From JBECKQ01 sp040235375 (lineage in GTDB: Bacteria; Planctomycetota; Phycisphaerae; UBA1845): a stretch of 36,367 nt of DNA. The stretch is from contig JBECKQ010000014.1 in NCBI GenBank assembly GCA_040235375.1, positions 1-36,367 on the forward strand. Reading direction: 5' to 3'. Below are positions 14,512 through 23,621 of the stretch, piece after piece. Both the position numbers and the translations under genes were made by a program. The stretch's first letter is position 1, and every line of letters begins with the position of its first letter. Under the pieces are notes generated by a model. It saw only the letters and a program-made list of their open reading frames with translations. It was not told where the DNA came from and did not search any database.

Positions 14512-15957
14512 ATGAGCAGGATCACAAACAACGTTCCAGCCGTCATTTCCCAGCGCGAGCTGTCAACTTCGCAGCGGGCCCTTCGCGTCTCGCTGCAAAG
14601 GCTCTCCAGCGGCCTGCGCATCAATCGCGGAGCGGACGACCCCGCCGGCCTGATCGTTTCCGAACGACTGCGGTCAGAGATCTCCGCCGTCGGCCAGGCC
14701 GTCGAGAACTCCGAACGCGCCATCAACGTCATCGCCACCACCGAGGGAGCCCTCACCGAGGTGAACTCCCTGTTGACCGACATCCAGGCGCTCGTCGTGG
14801 AGGCCGCCAACCGCGGCGCGTTCAGCGACGACGAGGTCGAGGCGAACCAGCTTCAGATCGATGACGCCATCGAGGCCATCACCCGCATCGCCAATACCAC
14901 GACGTTCGCGGGCCGCAAGCTCCTCGATGGCTCTCTCGACTACGTCACCAGCGGCGTCGATTATTCCGCGCTCGCCGACGTGAACATTCAGGCCGCCAAC
15001 TTCGGCCGGGCCGACTACGTTCCCGTGGACATCAAGGTGACCTCCGCCGCCCTCCACGCCGAGGCCAACTTCCTGGGACCGGGCATCGGCGCCTCCGCCG
15101 TCACCGTCGACATCCAGGGTCCCAAGGGAATCGTGGTGCTCAGCTTCCCCGCCAGCGCCTCCACGAACACCATCGCCGATTCCATCAATGCTCAGCGCGA
15201 CGCCACCGGTGTCGAGGCCGATTTCGTCAACGGCGACCCCGCCCAAGGCGTCCATCTCTACAGCACCGGCTACGGCTCCCGCGAGTTCGTACGTGTTCAG
15301 CCCCTCGCCGGCAGCGCCGGCTTCGATCTCGTGGACCGCGACGGCGTCGCCATCGCCGAAGGCAGTCAAACCGTTGGCCACGATGCTGTCGCCACGGTTA
15401 ACGGCGCGGCAACCATCGCCGATGGTCTGGAGATCTCCGCCCGAACGTACCTCGTCAAGGTCGACATCACACTCGACCCCGCCATGGGGATCGGTTCCAC
15501 GCAGTTCGCCATTACCGGTGGCGGCTCGCTCTTCCAGCTTGGCCCGCGCGTGAACACGAACCAGCAGACCAACATCGGAGTCAAGGCCATGCAGGCCAAC
15601 AAGCTGGGCAACCGCATCGTCGGTTTCCTGTCGCAGCTCACCAGCGGGCAGGAGTACGCGTTGCGGACCGGCAACTTCGACACCGCGTCCGACATCATCG
15701 ACGAGGTCATCACGCAGGTGACCACGCTCCGCGGTCGGCTCGGCGCGTTCGAGCGGAACAACCTGCAACCGAACATCAATCAGTTGCAGATCACCGCGGA
15801 GAACCTGACCTCGTCCGAGTCAATCATCCGGGATACGGACTTCGCCGAAGAGACGACCGAGTTGACCCGAGCGCAGATTCTCGTCCAGGCCGGTACCAGC
15901 GTCCTGGCGATCGCCAACGCCCAGCAGCAGAACGTCCTCACGCTGCTCGGGGCATAG
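14512..15957 (+). CDS. fliC: Flagellin (FliC/Hag)
   Basis: Filament subunit of 481 residues. The N-terminal D0/D1 helices contain LSSGLRINRGADDPAGLIVS (31-50), and the C-terminal helices (350-481) contain IIRDTDFAEETTELTRAQIL and end in ANAQQQNVLTLLGA, both diagnostic. The middle (about 165-345) is the variable surface region, including a Flagellin_IN-like module (197-265). The ATG at 14512 is preferred over an in-frame TTG two codons earlier because GGAGG (14500-14504) is correctly spaced from it. Expression is predicted to be controlled by CsrA at the leader hairpin, with FliW as antagonist. It is the only flagellin gene in the window. Confidence 0.97.
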   Translation: MSRITNNVPAVISQRELSTSQRALRVSLQRLSSGLRINRGADDPAGLIVSERLRSEISAVGQAVENSERAINVIATTEGALTEVNSLLTDIQALVVEAANRGAFSDDEVEANQLQIDDAIEAITRIANTTTFAGRKLLDGSLDYVTSGVDYSALADVNIQAANFGRADYVPVDIKVTSAALHAEANFLGPGIGASAVTVDIQGPKGIVVLSFPASASTNTIADSINAQRDATGVEADFVNGDPAQGVHLYSTGYGSREFVRVQPLAGSAGFDLVDRDGVAIAEGSQTVGHDAVATVNGAATIADGLEISARTYLVKVDITLDPAMGIGSTQFAITGGGSLFQLGPRVNTNQQTNIGVKAMQANKLGNRIVGFLSQLTSGQEYALRTGNFDTASDIIDEVITQVTTLRGRLGAFERNNLQPNINQLQITAENLTSSESIIRDTDFAEETTELTRAQILVQAGTSVLAIANAQQQNVLTLLGA

Positions 15958-16625
15958 TACGGCGGTCGGCCCCGTGCCGTCCGGCCATCAATAACACCGG
16001 GGATCGGTGAGCGGCAAACGCGGTTCGCACCGCCTCGTCGCTCATCGATCCCCTTTTCGCCGCGCCCGACCCAACGCCTGCGGCGTCACGGCTTGTTGCC
16101 CTCATTCAATCGAAAGTACTGCTGGCGCGGCCTGGCTCGGAGGACAGACCGCGGCCCCCTGTTCCTCGCAGGGAGGGGCAGAAGAGAGTCTCTCAGCGCG
16201 ATGGCCTCAAATTGTGCCACCGCTCTCGAGCAACGTCGTGTGCCACAATGTCATGTCGCCATTGATTACCCCGCCGGCCCTCGCATCCTCCCCTACGGTC
16301 TTTCATTGCCCTCGCCATGGGGGGTCCACCGTTGAATCGACTCGCCTCCTGCCCAACCGGTCGCTTCACTACCACCGGCAGACAATGAACCGGCGATGAT
16401 AACGATCAGGCTTCGCCCTTCTCGAGCCTCGCGCCCTGTCGCTCGCTGGAGAATTGCTCACCGCGTGTTTAGCGTCGGCCGCCGCGCCGGCCGGTTCCCC
16501 AGTCATACCTTCCGTACATTTCAACGAAGCTCTCGCGAAAACCCGATGACAGGTGCGAACTTAACCACCGACTACCCGGAAATCAAGACCGTTCCTTTCT
16601 ATTGTTCACCCGTTCTTGCAGTCCA

Positions 16626-16641
16626 TAAGGGTTAACCCTTA
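16626..16641. repeat. Perfect 16-bp palindrome, operator-like
   Basis: TAAGGGTTAACCCTTA is its own reverse complement over all 16 bases and sits in an AT-richer pocket of an otherwise gene-free stretch. Size and symmetry suit a site for a dimeric DNA-binding protein. It lies about 270 bases before dprA. No second copy was noticed in the window. Confidence 0.7.
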
Positions 16642-16853
16642 CATACGCGGCACGCCGGTTCGCGCGACTGCCGCACACCGCATGCGCAAGACTTGCGTTC
16701 GGCAGACCAGCGAAGTCGCCGCACAGCTATTCCATCCATCATTTGGAGGCGTCGAACACTCGCCGGACGACGAGTAGCAGTTTGCCAGCACGCCGTCCTC
16801 TACCCCGTTTTTCTGCCCGGCGCGAAGGGACTCGCCAAGCATGTCAGAACCCG

Positions 16854-16859
16854 TATAAT
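16854..16859 (+). promoter_or_regulatory. Candidate -10 box for dprA
   Basis: A perfect TATAAT lies 51 bases before the dprA ATG, giving a leader of about 45 bases. No good -35 hexamer is found 16-18 bases upstream, so the promoter may be weak or activator-dependent. Confidence 0.4.
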
Positions 16860-16910
16860 GCCTCGTGGTCGGGCGTAAGTGGAGGGGCCGCGCGCTCCCG
16901 GGGAACTGCT

Positions 16911-18068
16911 ATGTCCGACAACACCATCTCGCCCCTCGCACGACAGTACCTGAGACTTCACCTCGCCAATGCGGTCGGCCCCGTCCTCCTCGGCCGGCTG
17001 ATCAGGAAGTTCCGCGTCATCGATAACGTACTTCGAGCGTCGGCCGCTCAACTGTGCGAGGTCGAGGGCGTCGGCGAACGCCGCAGCCGCGCCATCCTCC
17101 AGTCCCGAAACGACGGCGCCGTGGACGGGGAGATCGACAAGGCCCGTCGCGTTGGCGCCCGCATCATCTGCTGGGAAGACGACAACTACCCCGCCGTTCT
17201 ACGGCACTGCGACGACCCGCCGATCTGCCTGTACGTCCGCGGAACGCTTCTGCCGGAGGATGGCCTGGCCCTTGCCATCGTCGGGTGCCGCCAGTGCACA
17301 CGCTACGGATGCGAACAGGCCCGTCGCTTCGGCGCCCTGCTGGCCGGAGCCGGGTTCTCGGTCGTTTCCGGCCTGGCCCGCGGCATAGACGGCCACGCCC
17401 ACGAGGGGGCCCTCGCCGCCAACGGCCGGACCGTCGCAGTACTCGGCTGCGGCGTCGACGTGGTTTACCCGCCGGAGCATGACGAACTGATACTCCGGGT
17501 CCTCGACCACGGCGCGATCCTGAGCGAGGACCCCATAGGCAGCCCACCCACCGCCGATTCCTTCCCACGGCGCAACCGGATCATTGCGGGCATGTCGCTC
17601 GGAACGATCGTCATCGAGGCCTCGAAGCGCAGCGGCGCCCTGATCACCGCCCAACTCGCAACCGATTACAACCGCGAGCTTTTCGCCGTGCCCGGCCGGG
17701 TAGACACGCCCCAAGGGGCGGGAACGAACGACCTGATCCGCAAAGGCGCCGCCAAGCTCATTACCTGCCTTGAAGACGTGCTCGACGAGCTTGGCGACAC
17801 CGGCCGGATACTGGCCTCCCCCGGCGGCTCGTCCGCTCATCAGCCCGGCGGTGATGGTCAGGCACTGGGCCCCGCTGTCCGCGCCGCCCTCACCGAGGAG
17901 GAGCGCTCGATCCTCGACTGCCTTGCCCACGAGGAGCGCGACCTCGACTGGATCACCGTCGACACAGCGCTCCTTCCCTCCACGGTTGCGGCCTGCATAA
18001 CAACGCTCCAACTGAAAGGCCTGGTGATCGCGCTGCCGGGCAGCCGCTTCGCTCTCCGCAAACAATAG
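16911..18068 (+). CDS. dprA: DNA-processing protein DprA
   Basis: Loads RecA on incoming single-stranded DNA during transformation and is also found in many non-competent bacteria. The 385-residue protein has an N-terminal SAM/helix-hairpin-like region (about 10-65, LCEVEGVGERRSRAIL). The Rossmann-like DprA core follows, with AIVGCR (122-127), VVSGLARGIDGHAH (151-164), GCGVDVVYPPEH (179-190), FPRRNRIIAGMS (218-229) and EASKRSGALITA (236-247). A winged-helix domain at about 310-385 completes the usual layout. The ATG at 16911 is chosen because the conserved domain begins after it; upstream in-frame sequence looks non-coding. It precedes murE by 118 bases, occupying the place where mraZ-mraW-ftsL-ftsI often stand. 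Confidence 0.95.
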   Translation: MSDNTISPLARQYLRLHLANAVGPVLLGRLIRKFRVIDNVLRASAAQLCEVEGVGERRSRAILQSRNDGAVDGEIDKARRVGARIICWEDDNYPAVLRHCDDPPICLYVRGTLLPEDGLALAIVGCRQCTRYGCEQARRFGALLAGAGFSVVSGLARGIDGHAHEGALAANGRTVAVLGCGVDVVYPPEHDELILRVLDHGAILSEDPIGSPPTADSFPRRNRIIAGMSLGTIVIEASKRSGALITAQLATDYNRELFAVPGRVDTPQGAGTNDLIRKGAAKLITCLEDVLDELGDTGRILASPGGSSAHQPGGDGQALGPAVRAALTEEERSILDCLAHEERDLDWITVDTALLPSTVAACITTLQLKGLVIALPGSRFALRKQ

Positions 18069-18154
18069 GCGAACTCCCGCGCCTGTGAGTTGTGTGCTAA
18101 TCACAAGTCCGCTTTTGATGCCTCAAGACAGTGGGCTCGCGGCGTCATTTTGGG

Positions 18155-18160
18155 TATACT
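18155..18160 (+). promoter_or_regulatory. Candidate -10 box for the mur cluster
   Basis: TATACT (five of six matches to TATAAT) lies in the 118-base dprA-murE gap, about 27 bases before the likely murE ATG (18187). No recognisable -35 box at the proper distance. The message would have a short leader of about 20 bases. Confidence 0.35.
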
Positions 18161-18186
18161 GGGCGAGTCGTGAAACCGGTTCATGG

Positions 18187-19698
18187 ATGAACCTCATGAT
18201 CGCCAAAACGAATGCAGAATGGAATCTGCCTGACCTCTTGCGCGCCGCCGGCATCGCGCCGCTTGGCGCACCACCTTCGACTGTAAGCAGCATCACCGCG
18301 GACTCGCGAACCGTCTCGACCGGCGCGTGTTTTATCGCTGTCGCAGGCGGCAACTTCGACGGCCACCGCTTCGTTGACACCGCACTACAGCACGGTGCCG
18401 TCGCCGCCATCGTCGAACGCGATCGACGCACTCTTGACGACCCGCGCATCATTGCCGTGCCGGATTCACGACTTGCGCTCGCTCGCCTGGCGGCTGCCTT
18501 CTACCGAATCGACGCGGCCCAGCGCGAACGCCGCTTAGGCCTGATCGGCGTTACCGGTACAAACGGCAAGTCTACCGTGTGCGCCCTGATTCGCTCGATT
18601 TTGCAGGCCGCCAGCCGAAAGACCGCCTGCTTCGGCACGATCGAAAACGACTCTCCCGCCGGCCGCGCGCCCTCCGCACTGACCACACTGCCGCCTGTCG
18701 ATCTGTGTCACCATCTGTCACTCGCGGTAGCTGCGGGGGCGGATTCCGCAGTGATGGAAGTGTCGAGCCACGCATCGGATCAAAAGCGCTGCGACGGCCT
18801 CGCGTTCAGCGTCGCCGTCTTCACCAACCTGACGCACGACCATCTCGACTACCACAAGACGCTGGATGCCTACGCCCTCGCCAAGAAGCGCCTCTTCGAC
18901 GGGCTCGAATGGCAAGCATCCGCGGTCATCAACGCCGATGATCCGCGTGCAGAACTGATGGTCCGCGACTGCCACGCGCGCGTGATTCGATTCGGATCGG
19001 CGGCAGGCGACGTCACCGCGACCGTCGATCGTCAATCAACCGATGGTACGACCATGCGACTGCACATCGATGACCGCGCCGTCCCTGTCCACACGCACCT
19101 GATCGGCGCGCACAACGTCTACAACTGCCTGGCCGCGGCCGCCGCGGCACACGCCTTTGGCGCAAGCGTTGATTACCTGAAGGTCGGACTCGAGCGCGTC
19201 GAATTCGTATCCGGCCGGCTTCAACGCGCCACGTTCCCGGGCGATCGGTTCGCCGTGCTCATCGACTACGCGCACACGCCCGACGCGCTGCAACATGCCA
19301 TCGACGCCCTGCGGCCACTGACTCGGCGCCGGCTTATCTGCGTGTTCGGGTGCGGCGGCGACCGCGATCGGGCCAAGCGCCCGGTCATGGGCCGCATCGC
19401 CGCACAGGGTGCCGACGTGGCCGTCCTCACCAGTGATAACCCGAGATCGGAAGAACCCGCGCGCATCATCGAACAGGTGCTTGCCGGCATGCCGGCAGGC
19501 AAGCGCGACGACACGATCGTCGAATCCGACCGCCGCATCGCCATCCATCACGCGATCGACATGGCCCGCGCCGGTGACGTGGTGCTGATTGCGGGTAAAG
19601 GACACGAGGCGTACCAGATCATCGGCGCGGAAAAACGCGTATTCAGCGACCTCGACGTCGCCCGACAGGCATTGCAAGCAACGGAGATCCCGGCATGA
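18187..19698 (+). CDS. murE: UDP-MurNAc-L-Ala-D-Glu--meso-diaminopimelate ligase (MurE)
   Basis: Adds the third peptide residue to the wall precursor. The 503-residue Mur ligase has N-terminal ADSR (38-41), P-loop GTNGKST (124-130), EVSSHA (191-196), NLTHDHLDYH (214-223) and DYAHTPDAL (360-368). The specificity motif is DNPR (417-420) with EEP, the meso-diaminopimelate form; lysine-adding enzymes differ here. The cell wall is therefore predicted to be DAP-type. Start: ATG 18187 or ATG 18196 (three codons later) are both reasonable. The reading frame stays open to 18085 but would overlap the candidate promoter. Its stop overlaps the murF start (ATGA). Confidence 0.95.
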   Translation: MNLMIAKTNAEWNLPDLLRAAGIAPLGAPPSTVSSITADSRTVSTGACFIAVAGGNFDGHRFVDTALQHGAVAAIVERDRRTLDDPRIIAVPDSRLALARLAAAFYRIDAAQRERRLGLIGVTGTNGKSTVCALIRSILQAASRKTACFGTIENDSPAGRAPSALTTLPPVDLCHHLSLAVAAGADSAVMEVSSHASDQKRCDGLAFSVAVFTNLTHDHLDYHKTLDAYALAKKRLFDGLEWQASAVINADDPRAELMVRDCHARVIRFGSAAGDVTATVDRQSTDGTTMRLHIDDRAVPVHTHLIGAHNVYNCLAAAAAAHAFGASVDYLKVGLERVEFVSGRLQRATFPGDRFAVLIDYAHTPDALQHAIDALRPLTRRRLICVFGCGGDRDRAKRPVMGRIAAQGADVAVLTSDNPRSEEPARIIEQVLAGMPAGKRDDTIVESDRRIAIHHAIDMARAGDVVLIAGKGHEAYQIIGAEKRVFSDLDVARQALQATEIPA

Positions 19699-21104
19699 TC
19701 GCCACACCGCTGAAAACCATCGCCGGCGTCATTCACGCACGCTGCTCCGCAGCGCTGCCTGACCGGGTCGTCCCCTCGATCAGCACGGACTCGCGCGAGC
19801 TTCGCTCCGGCGAGATATTCTTCGCCATCAAGGGCGAGCGCTGCGACGGCCACGACTTCATCCCGCAGGCAATCGCCAGGGGCGCGGCCGCCTGTGTCCT
19901 GCGACGTCATTCTCAGCCGCCGGCAACGACCGCCGGACCGCTGCTGGAAGTCGATGACGTGCTGGCCGCTCTCGCCCGCTTCGCACAATGGCACAGAAGG
20001 CAGTGCCGGACAACCGTGATCGCCATCACCGGCAGCAACGGCAAGACCACGACGAAGGGAATGATCGCCCACGTCCTCTCGTCGCGCATACCCGGACGGG
20101 CGTCGATCAAGAGCTACAACAATCACGTCGGCGTCCCGCTCACGCTCCTATCCTGCGAGCAGGACGACGCGTTTCTCGTCGTCGAGATCGGCAGCAACGC
20201 GCCCGGCGAGGTCGCCACGCTCGCGGCCATGACCGAACCCGACGTCGCCGTCGTGACCTCCGTCGGCCTTGCTCACTTGGAAGGCCTCGGCGGACTTGAC
20301 GGCATCCGCCGCGAAAAGCTCTCGCTCATCGAACACGTAAGACCCGATGGTTTCGCCATCGTGAATGCCGACGCCCTCGCCGGCGATGGTCCGCCGGAAA
20401 TGCAGCCGGGCGTCCATCTCGTGACGTTCGGCTCCGCCGCGACCGCCGATTGCCGCATCAGCGACGCGGTCTCCGACCTCGACACAACCCGCGCCACGCT
20501 CAACGGCCAGTACACGATCGAGCTCGGCGTCCCCGGCACGCATAACACACTCAACGCCGCTGCCGCCTTCCTCGCCTGCCGCCGACTGGACCTACCCCCG
20601 GCGGCGATCCTCGCGGCGCTCAGGACGTTTCGCATGCCGTCCTTGCGGCTGAACGTTCACCGATGCCGCGGGATCACGATCATTGACGACTGCTACAATG
20701 CCAACCCGGCCAGCATGGTCGCCGCCATACGGGTGCTCGCCAGCGCGGGCGGTCGCCGCATTCTCGTCGCCGGGTGGATGGCTGAACTGGGTGATCGCTG
20801 GGAGGAACTGCATGCCGCCGTCGGCAAGTTCGCTGCCGATGCGGGGGTCCACTTGCTCGTCACCGTCGGGCGGGAGGCAGCCGCGATCGCTCGTGGAGCT
20901 GGAACGCTCTCTACTTTCCGCGTGGCCAGCGCGCAGGACGCCGCGAGAGTGCTGGCCGGCTACGTCGAACCGGGGGATACGGTCCTGATCAAGGGATCGC
21001 GCGTGGCCGGACTTGAAAAGGTCGCAGACACCCTGACCGAGATGCTGACCACGTCGCGGTTGCACGATTGGGACGGGGAGTTGATGAACGTGTGCCCGGA
21101 CTGA
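19695..21104 (+). CDS. murF: UDP-MurNAc-tripeptide--D-Ala-D-Ala ligase (MurF)
   Basis: Completes the pentapeptide by adding D-Ala-D-Ala. The 469-residue protein shows TDSRE (31-35), GEIFFAIKGERCDGH (39-53), P-loop GSNGKTTT (113-120), KSYNNHVGVPLTLL, EIGSNAPGEV and DCYNANPASM, a clear MurF signature set. It overlaps murE by four bases (ATGA) and is followed by mraY after 48 bases. Works with Ddl, encoded further along the cluster. Secure. Confidence 0.96.
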   Translation: MIATPLKTIAGVIHARCSAALPDRVVPSISTDSRELRSGEIFFAIKGERCDGHDFIPQAIARGAAACVLRRHSQPPATTAGPLLEVDDVLAALARFAQWHRRQCRTTVIAITGSNGKTTTKGMIAHVLSSRIPGRASIKSYNNHVGVPLTLLSCEQDDAFLVVEIGSNAPGEVATLAAMTEPDVAVVTSVGLAHLEGLGGLDGIRREKLSLIEHVRPDGFAIVNADALAGDGPPEMQPGVHLVTFGSAATADCRISDAVSDLDTTRATLNGQYTIELGVPGTHNTLNAAAAFLACRRLDLPPAAILAALRTFRMPSLRLNVHRCRGITIIDDCYNANPASMVAAIRVLASAGGRRILVAGWMAELGDRWEELHAAVGKFAADAGVHLLVTVGREAAAIARGAGTLSTFRVASAQDAARVLAGYVEPGDTVLIKGSRVAGLEKVADTLTEMLTTSRLHDWDGELMNVCPD

Positions 21105-21152
21105 CCAGGGCGGTAAGCGTGGCCCATAGCCGAGTGGGAGTGGCCAACCGCA

Positions 21153-22301
21153 GTGCTGTACCATCTGTTCAAAGCGATCCTCGCGGGCCAGCACTACGCC
21201 TACGAGAACCCGCTGTTCCGCGCGGTCTGCGCGGCCTTGTTCTGCTTTGTCACGATCCTCCTGACCGCTCCCAGTGTCATCCGCATGCTCGTTCGGTTCA
21301 AGGTCGGCGATCGGCCGGAGTTTGATCACGCCACGCTCAACCAGCTCATGCGCGATAAATCGCACGTACCCACCATGGGCGGCATCCTGATCCTCGGGTC
21401 CGTGACCGCCGCCGTTCTCCTGTTCGCCGATATCACGAATTTCTACGTCCAGATGGGCCTTTTCTGTCTTCTCTGGCTGGGTGTGCTCGGCGGCATCGAC
21501 GATTGGCTGAAGCTCACCCAGCGCCGTCGCACCTCAACCCGCGACGGCCTCCGCAGCTATGAAAAGCTGCTTTTCCAGTGCGGCCTCGGCGTCCTGCTCG
21601 GGTATTTCATTTACCATTTCGGGCAGTCGAATTTCGCCGTTCTCAGCGTCTCCTCCGACCCTCACCTGCTTGAGGTCGAAGCCTACCGCGTGCTTAGTGT
21701 CCCGTTTTACAAACAGGGGATCTTCCTCTCCTCGATCACGTTCATGCTTCTGACCGTTCTCGTCACGACCGCCACCTCGAACGCCGTCAATCTCACTGAC
21801 GGCATGGACGGCCTGGCCACCGGCTGCGTCGCGATCTGCGCCCTCGTCTTCATGCTCATCAGCTACGTCGTCGGCGACGCCTACCTGGCTGGTAAGCTGC
21901 TCTTCCCCCACATCCGCCTGACGGGCGAACTGGCCGTGATTTGTGGGGCGGTTTTGGGTGCAATGGCCGGCTTTCTGTGGTACAACTGTCACCCGGCGCA
22001 GGTGTTCATGGGCGACACCGGGTCACTCTCCCTCGGGGGGATTATCGGGTACGTCGCCATCGTGACCCGCCAGGAGCTGATGCTGCTGATCGTCGGCGGT
22101 GTCTTCGTCATCGAGGCGCTGTCCGTCATCATCCAGGTCGGCTACTACAAAATGACAGGCGGTAAGCGCGTTTTCCTCTGTGCACCCATTCATCACCACT
22201 TTCACCTGGGTGGGTGGACGGAAACGCAAACGGTCATCCGCTTCTGGCTGATGGCCGCGATGTTCGCCGGGCTTGCGCTGGCGACCATCAAGCTCCGCTG
22301 A
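21153..22301 (+). CDS. mraY: Phospho-N-acetylmuramoyl-pentapeptide-transferase (MraY)
   Basis: Integral membrane enzyme that transfers phospho-MurNAc-pentapeptide to undecaprenyl phosphate, giving lipid I. At 382 residues with about ten membrane segments it fits the family. Catalytic-region motifs are visible: PTMGGILIL near the start, GGIDDWLKL with the paired Asp, NLTDGMDGLATG, GDTGSLSLGG and the C-terminal histidine cluster PIHHHFHLGGW. The start is GTG at 21153 with GGGAG (21136-21140) upstream at a long spacing. In most genomes murD follows mraY; here ftsW follows after 67 bases. Confidence 0.96.
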   Translation: MLYHLFKAILAGQHYAYENPLFRAVCAALFCFVTILLTAPSVIRMLVRFKVGDRPEFDHATLNQLMRDKSHVPTMGGILILGSVTAAVLLFADITNFYVQMGLFCLLWLGVLGGIDDWLKLTQRRRTSTRDGLRSYEKLLFQCGLGVLLGYFIYHFGQSNFAVLSVSSDPHLLEVEAYRVLSVPFYKQGIFLSSITFMLLTVLVTTATSNAVNLTDGMDGLATGCVAICALVFMLISYVVGDAYLAGKLLFPHIRLTGELAVICGAVLGAMAGFLWYNCHPAQVFMGDTGSLSLGGIIGYVAIVTRQELMLLIVGGVFVIEALSVIIQVGYYKMTGGKRVFLCAPIHHHFHLGGWTETQTVIRFWLMAAMFAGLALATIKLR

Positions 22302-22368
22302 AGCGTGCAACGGATTGCACCGGCCCCGTAACGGCCGAAACGCGAACACGGCTCAAGGACGACGCCGT

Positions 22369-23598
22369 ATGTCGAACCCCGACTGTTACGCTCCATCCAA
22401 CGCCACCGGCATCGTCATGCTCACCGCCGCGCTCATGACCATCGGCCTGGTGATGGTCGCGTCCGCGGGGGCCAGCGTTGACGCGCCGATTCTCGGCGAG
22501 CGCTTCTGGCAGTATCCGCTCGGGCGCCAGGCGATGTTCTCCGCCGCCGGCTTCATCGCCATGCTGCTCGTCTCGCACGGCGGGCACCGGCTTTTCGCGT
22601 GGCGGCGCGGACTCTTTCAACCTGCGATCGCCTTGTTCGTTGTCGCCGTTGCCGGCCTCGTTTACACCCTGCTATTCGGCGCCGAACGCAACGGCGCCCG
22701 GCGCTGGGTGCAGATGGGTCCGCCCTCTTACGGCCTGTCGATCCAGCCATCGGAGATCGCCAAGGTCGCGCTCATCGTGCTGCTGGCCGCGTGGCTCGCC
22801 GGCCGGCGCACCGAGCTTCGCTCTTTCTGGCGCGGCCTGCTGCCCGCGGTGGCTGCCGTGGGACTCGCCGTCGGGCTTGTAGCCGTCGAGGACTTCGGCA
22901 CCGGTGCACTGCTGGCCGCGGTCGGCGCGACCATGCTGATTGTCGGCGGAGCGCGCCTGCGGCATCTTCTCCTGCTCGCCGGGCCGGCGGTTGCGGCCAT
23001 GGCCGCACTGATTCTCAGCAAGCCGTTTCGCATCCAGCGTCTCACCACGTTCCTCAACATCTGGGAGGACCCGCAAGGCGTCGGCTACCATCCCATCCAG
23101 TCGCTCGTGACCATCGCCTCTGGCGGGATAGGGGGCCGCGGGCTCGGCGCGGGCGTTCAGAAGTATGGCTACCTACCCGAAGCCCGCAGCGACTTCATCT
23201 TCTCGGTGATCTGCGAGGAGACCGGCCTGATCGGCGGCCTCGTGGTCATCGCCCTGTTTGTGGCGTTGCTTTGGCTCGGCTGGCGCGTCGTGCGCAGCGC
23301 GTCCTCGTCGTACGAATCGTTGCTCGCGTTCGGGTTCACTGCGCTGGTGACATTGCAGGCCGCCATGAACATCGCCGTCGTCACCGTCTGCGCACCGACA
23401 AAAGGAATCTCGCTGCCCCTGGTTTCGGCCGGCGGCAGCGGCGTCGTTTTTCTGGGAATCGGCATCGGGCTCCTTGTCTCCGTCGCCCGCGGCGGCAGTG
23501 CGCGCATCGCCGTGCCCGCTGGCGAGGCCGAGTGGCCCGTCCCTGCCGACGGCGGCTTCGCAATGATCGAAACGCCCATGACGACCCAAGCTTCGTAA
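22369..23598 (+). CDS. ftsW: Septal peptidoglycan polymerase FtsW
   Basis: SEDS-family membrane glycosyltransferase that polymerises lipid II at the division site. The 409-residue protein has about ten membrane segments and SEDS motifs: GARRWVQMG (near 110), QPSEIAKVALIVLLA, VAVEDFGTGAL, GGIGGRGLGAGVQKYGYLPEARSDFIFSVICEE and the C-terminal KGISLPLVSAGGSG. The place between mraY and murG, in a dcw cluster, supports FtsW rather than RodA. The ATG at 22369 follows AAGGAC and is preferred over an earlier in-frame ATG. Its usual partner PBP3 (FtsI) is not encoded nearby. Confidence 0.92.
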   Translation: MSNPDCYAPSNATGIVMLTAALMTIGLVMVASAGASVDAPILGERFWQYPLGRQAMFSAAGFIAMLLVSHGGHRLFAWRRGLFQPAIALFVVAVAGLVYTLLFGAERNGARRWVQMGPPSYGLSIQPSEIAKVALIVLLAAWLAGRRTELRSFWRGLLPAVAAVGLAVGLVAVEDFGTGALLAAVGATMLIVGGARLRHLLLLAGPAVAAMAALILSKPFRIQRLTTFLNIWEDPQGVGYHPIQSLVTIASGGIGGRGLGAGVQKYGYLPEARSDFIFSVICEETGLIGGLVVIALFVALLWLGWRVVRSASSSYESLLAFGFTALVTLQAAMNIAVVTVCAPTKGISLPLVSAGGSGVVFLGIGIGLLVSVARGGSARIAVPAGEAEWPVPADGGFAMIETPMTTQAS

Positions 23599-23621
23599 CG
23601 CCCCGGGAGAGATCAACCGCC

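Larger units (their letters stand above)
15958..16910 (+). other. 953-base non-coding region between fliC and dprA
   Basis: No convincing gene on either strand. The open frames present lack family features, ribosome sites and the strong third-position GC bias of the flanking genes. Base composition looks less GC-biased than the neighbours, especially at 16550-16650. Contents seen: a small stem-loop CACCG/CGGTG (15995-16009) soon after fliC, a perfect 16-bp palindrome at 16626-16641, and a perfect TATAAT at 16854-16859 before dprA. A small RNA could be hidden here, but nothing identifies one. Confidence 0.6.

Noticed and set aside
16007..16399. 130-residue open frame downstream of fliC
   Set aside because: No third-position GC bias, no ribosome site and a Cys/His/Ser-rich product without homology that I can recognise.
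22599..23621. In-frame upstream extension of murG giving a 739-residue protein
   Set aside because: It overlaps ftsW in another frame and is Arg-rich shadow sequence. The MurG fold begins after the ATG at 23622.
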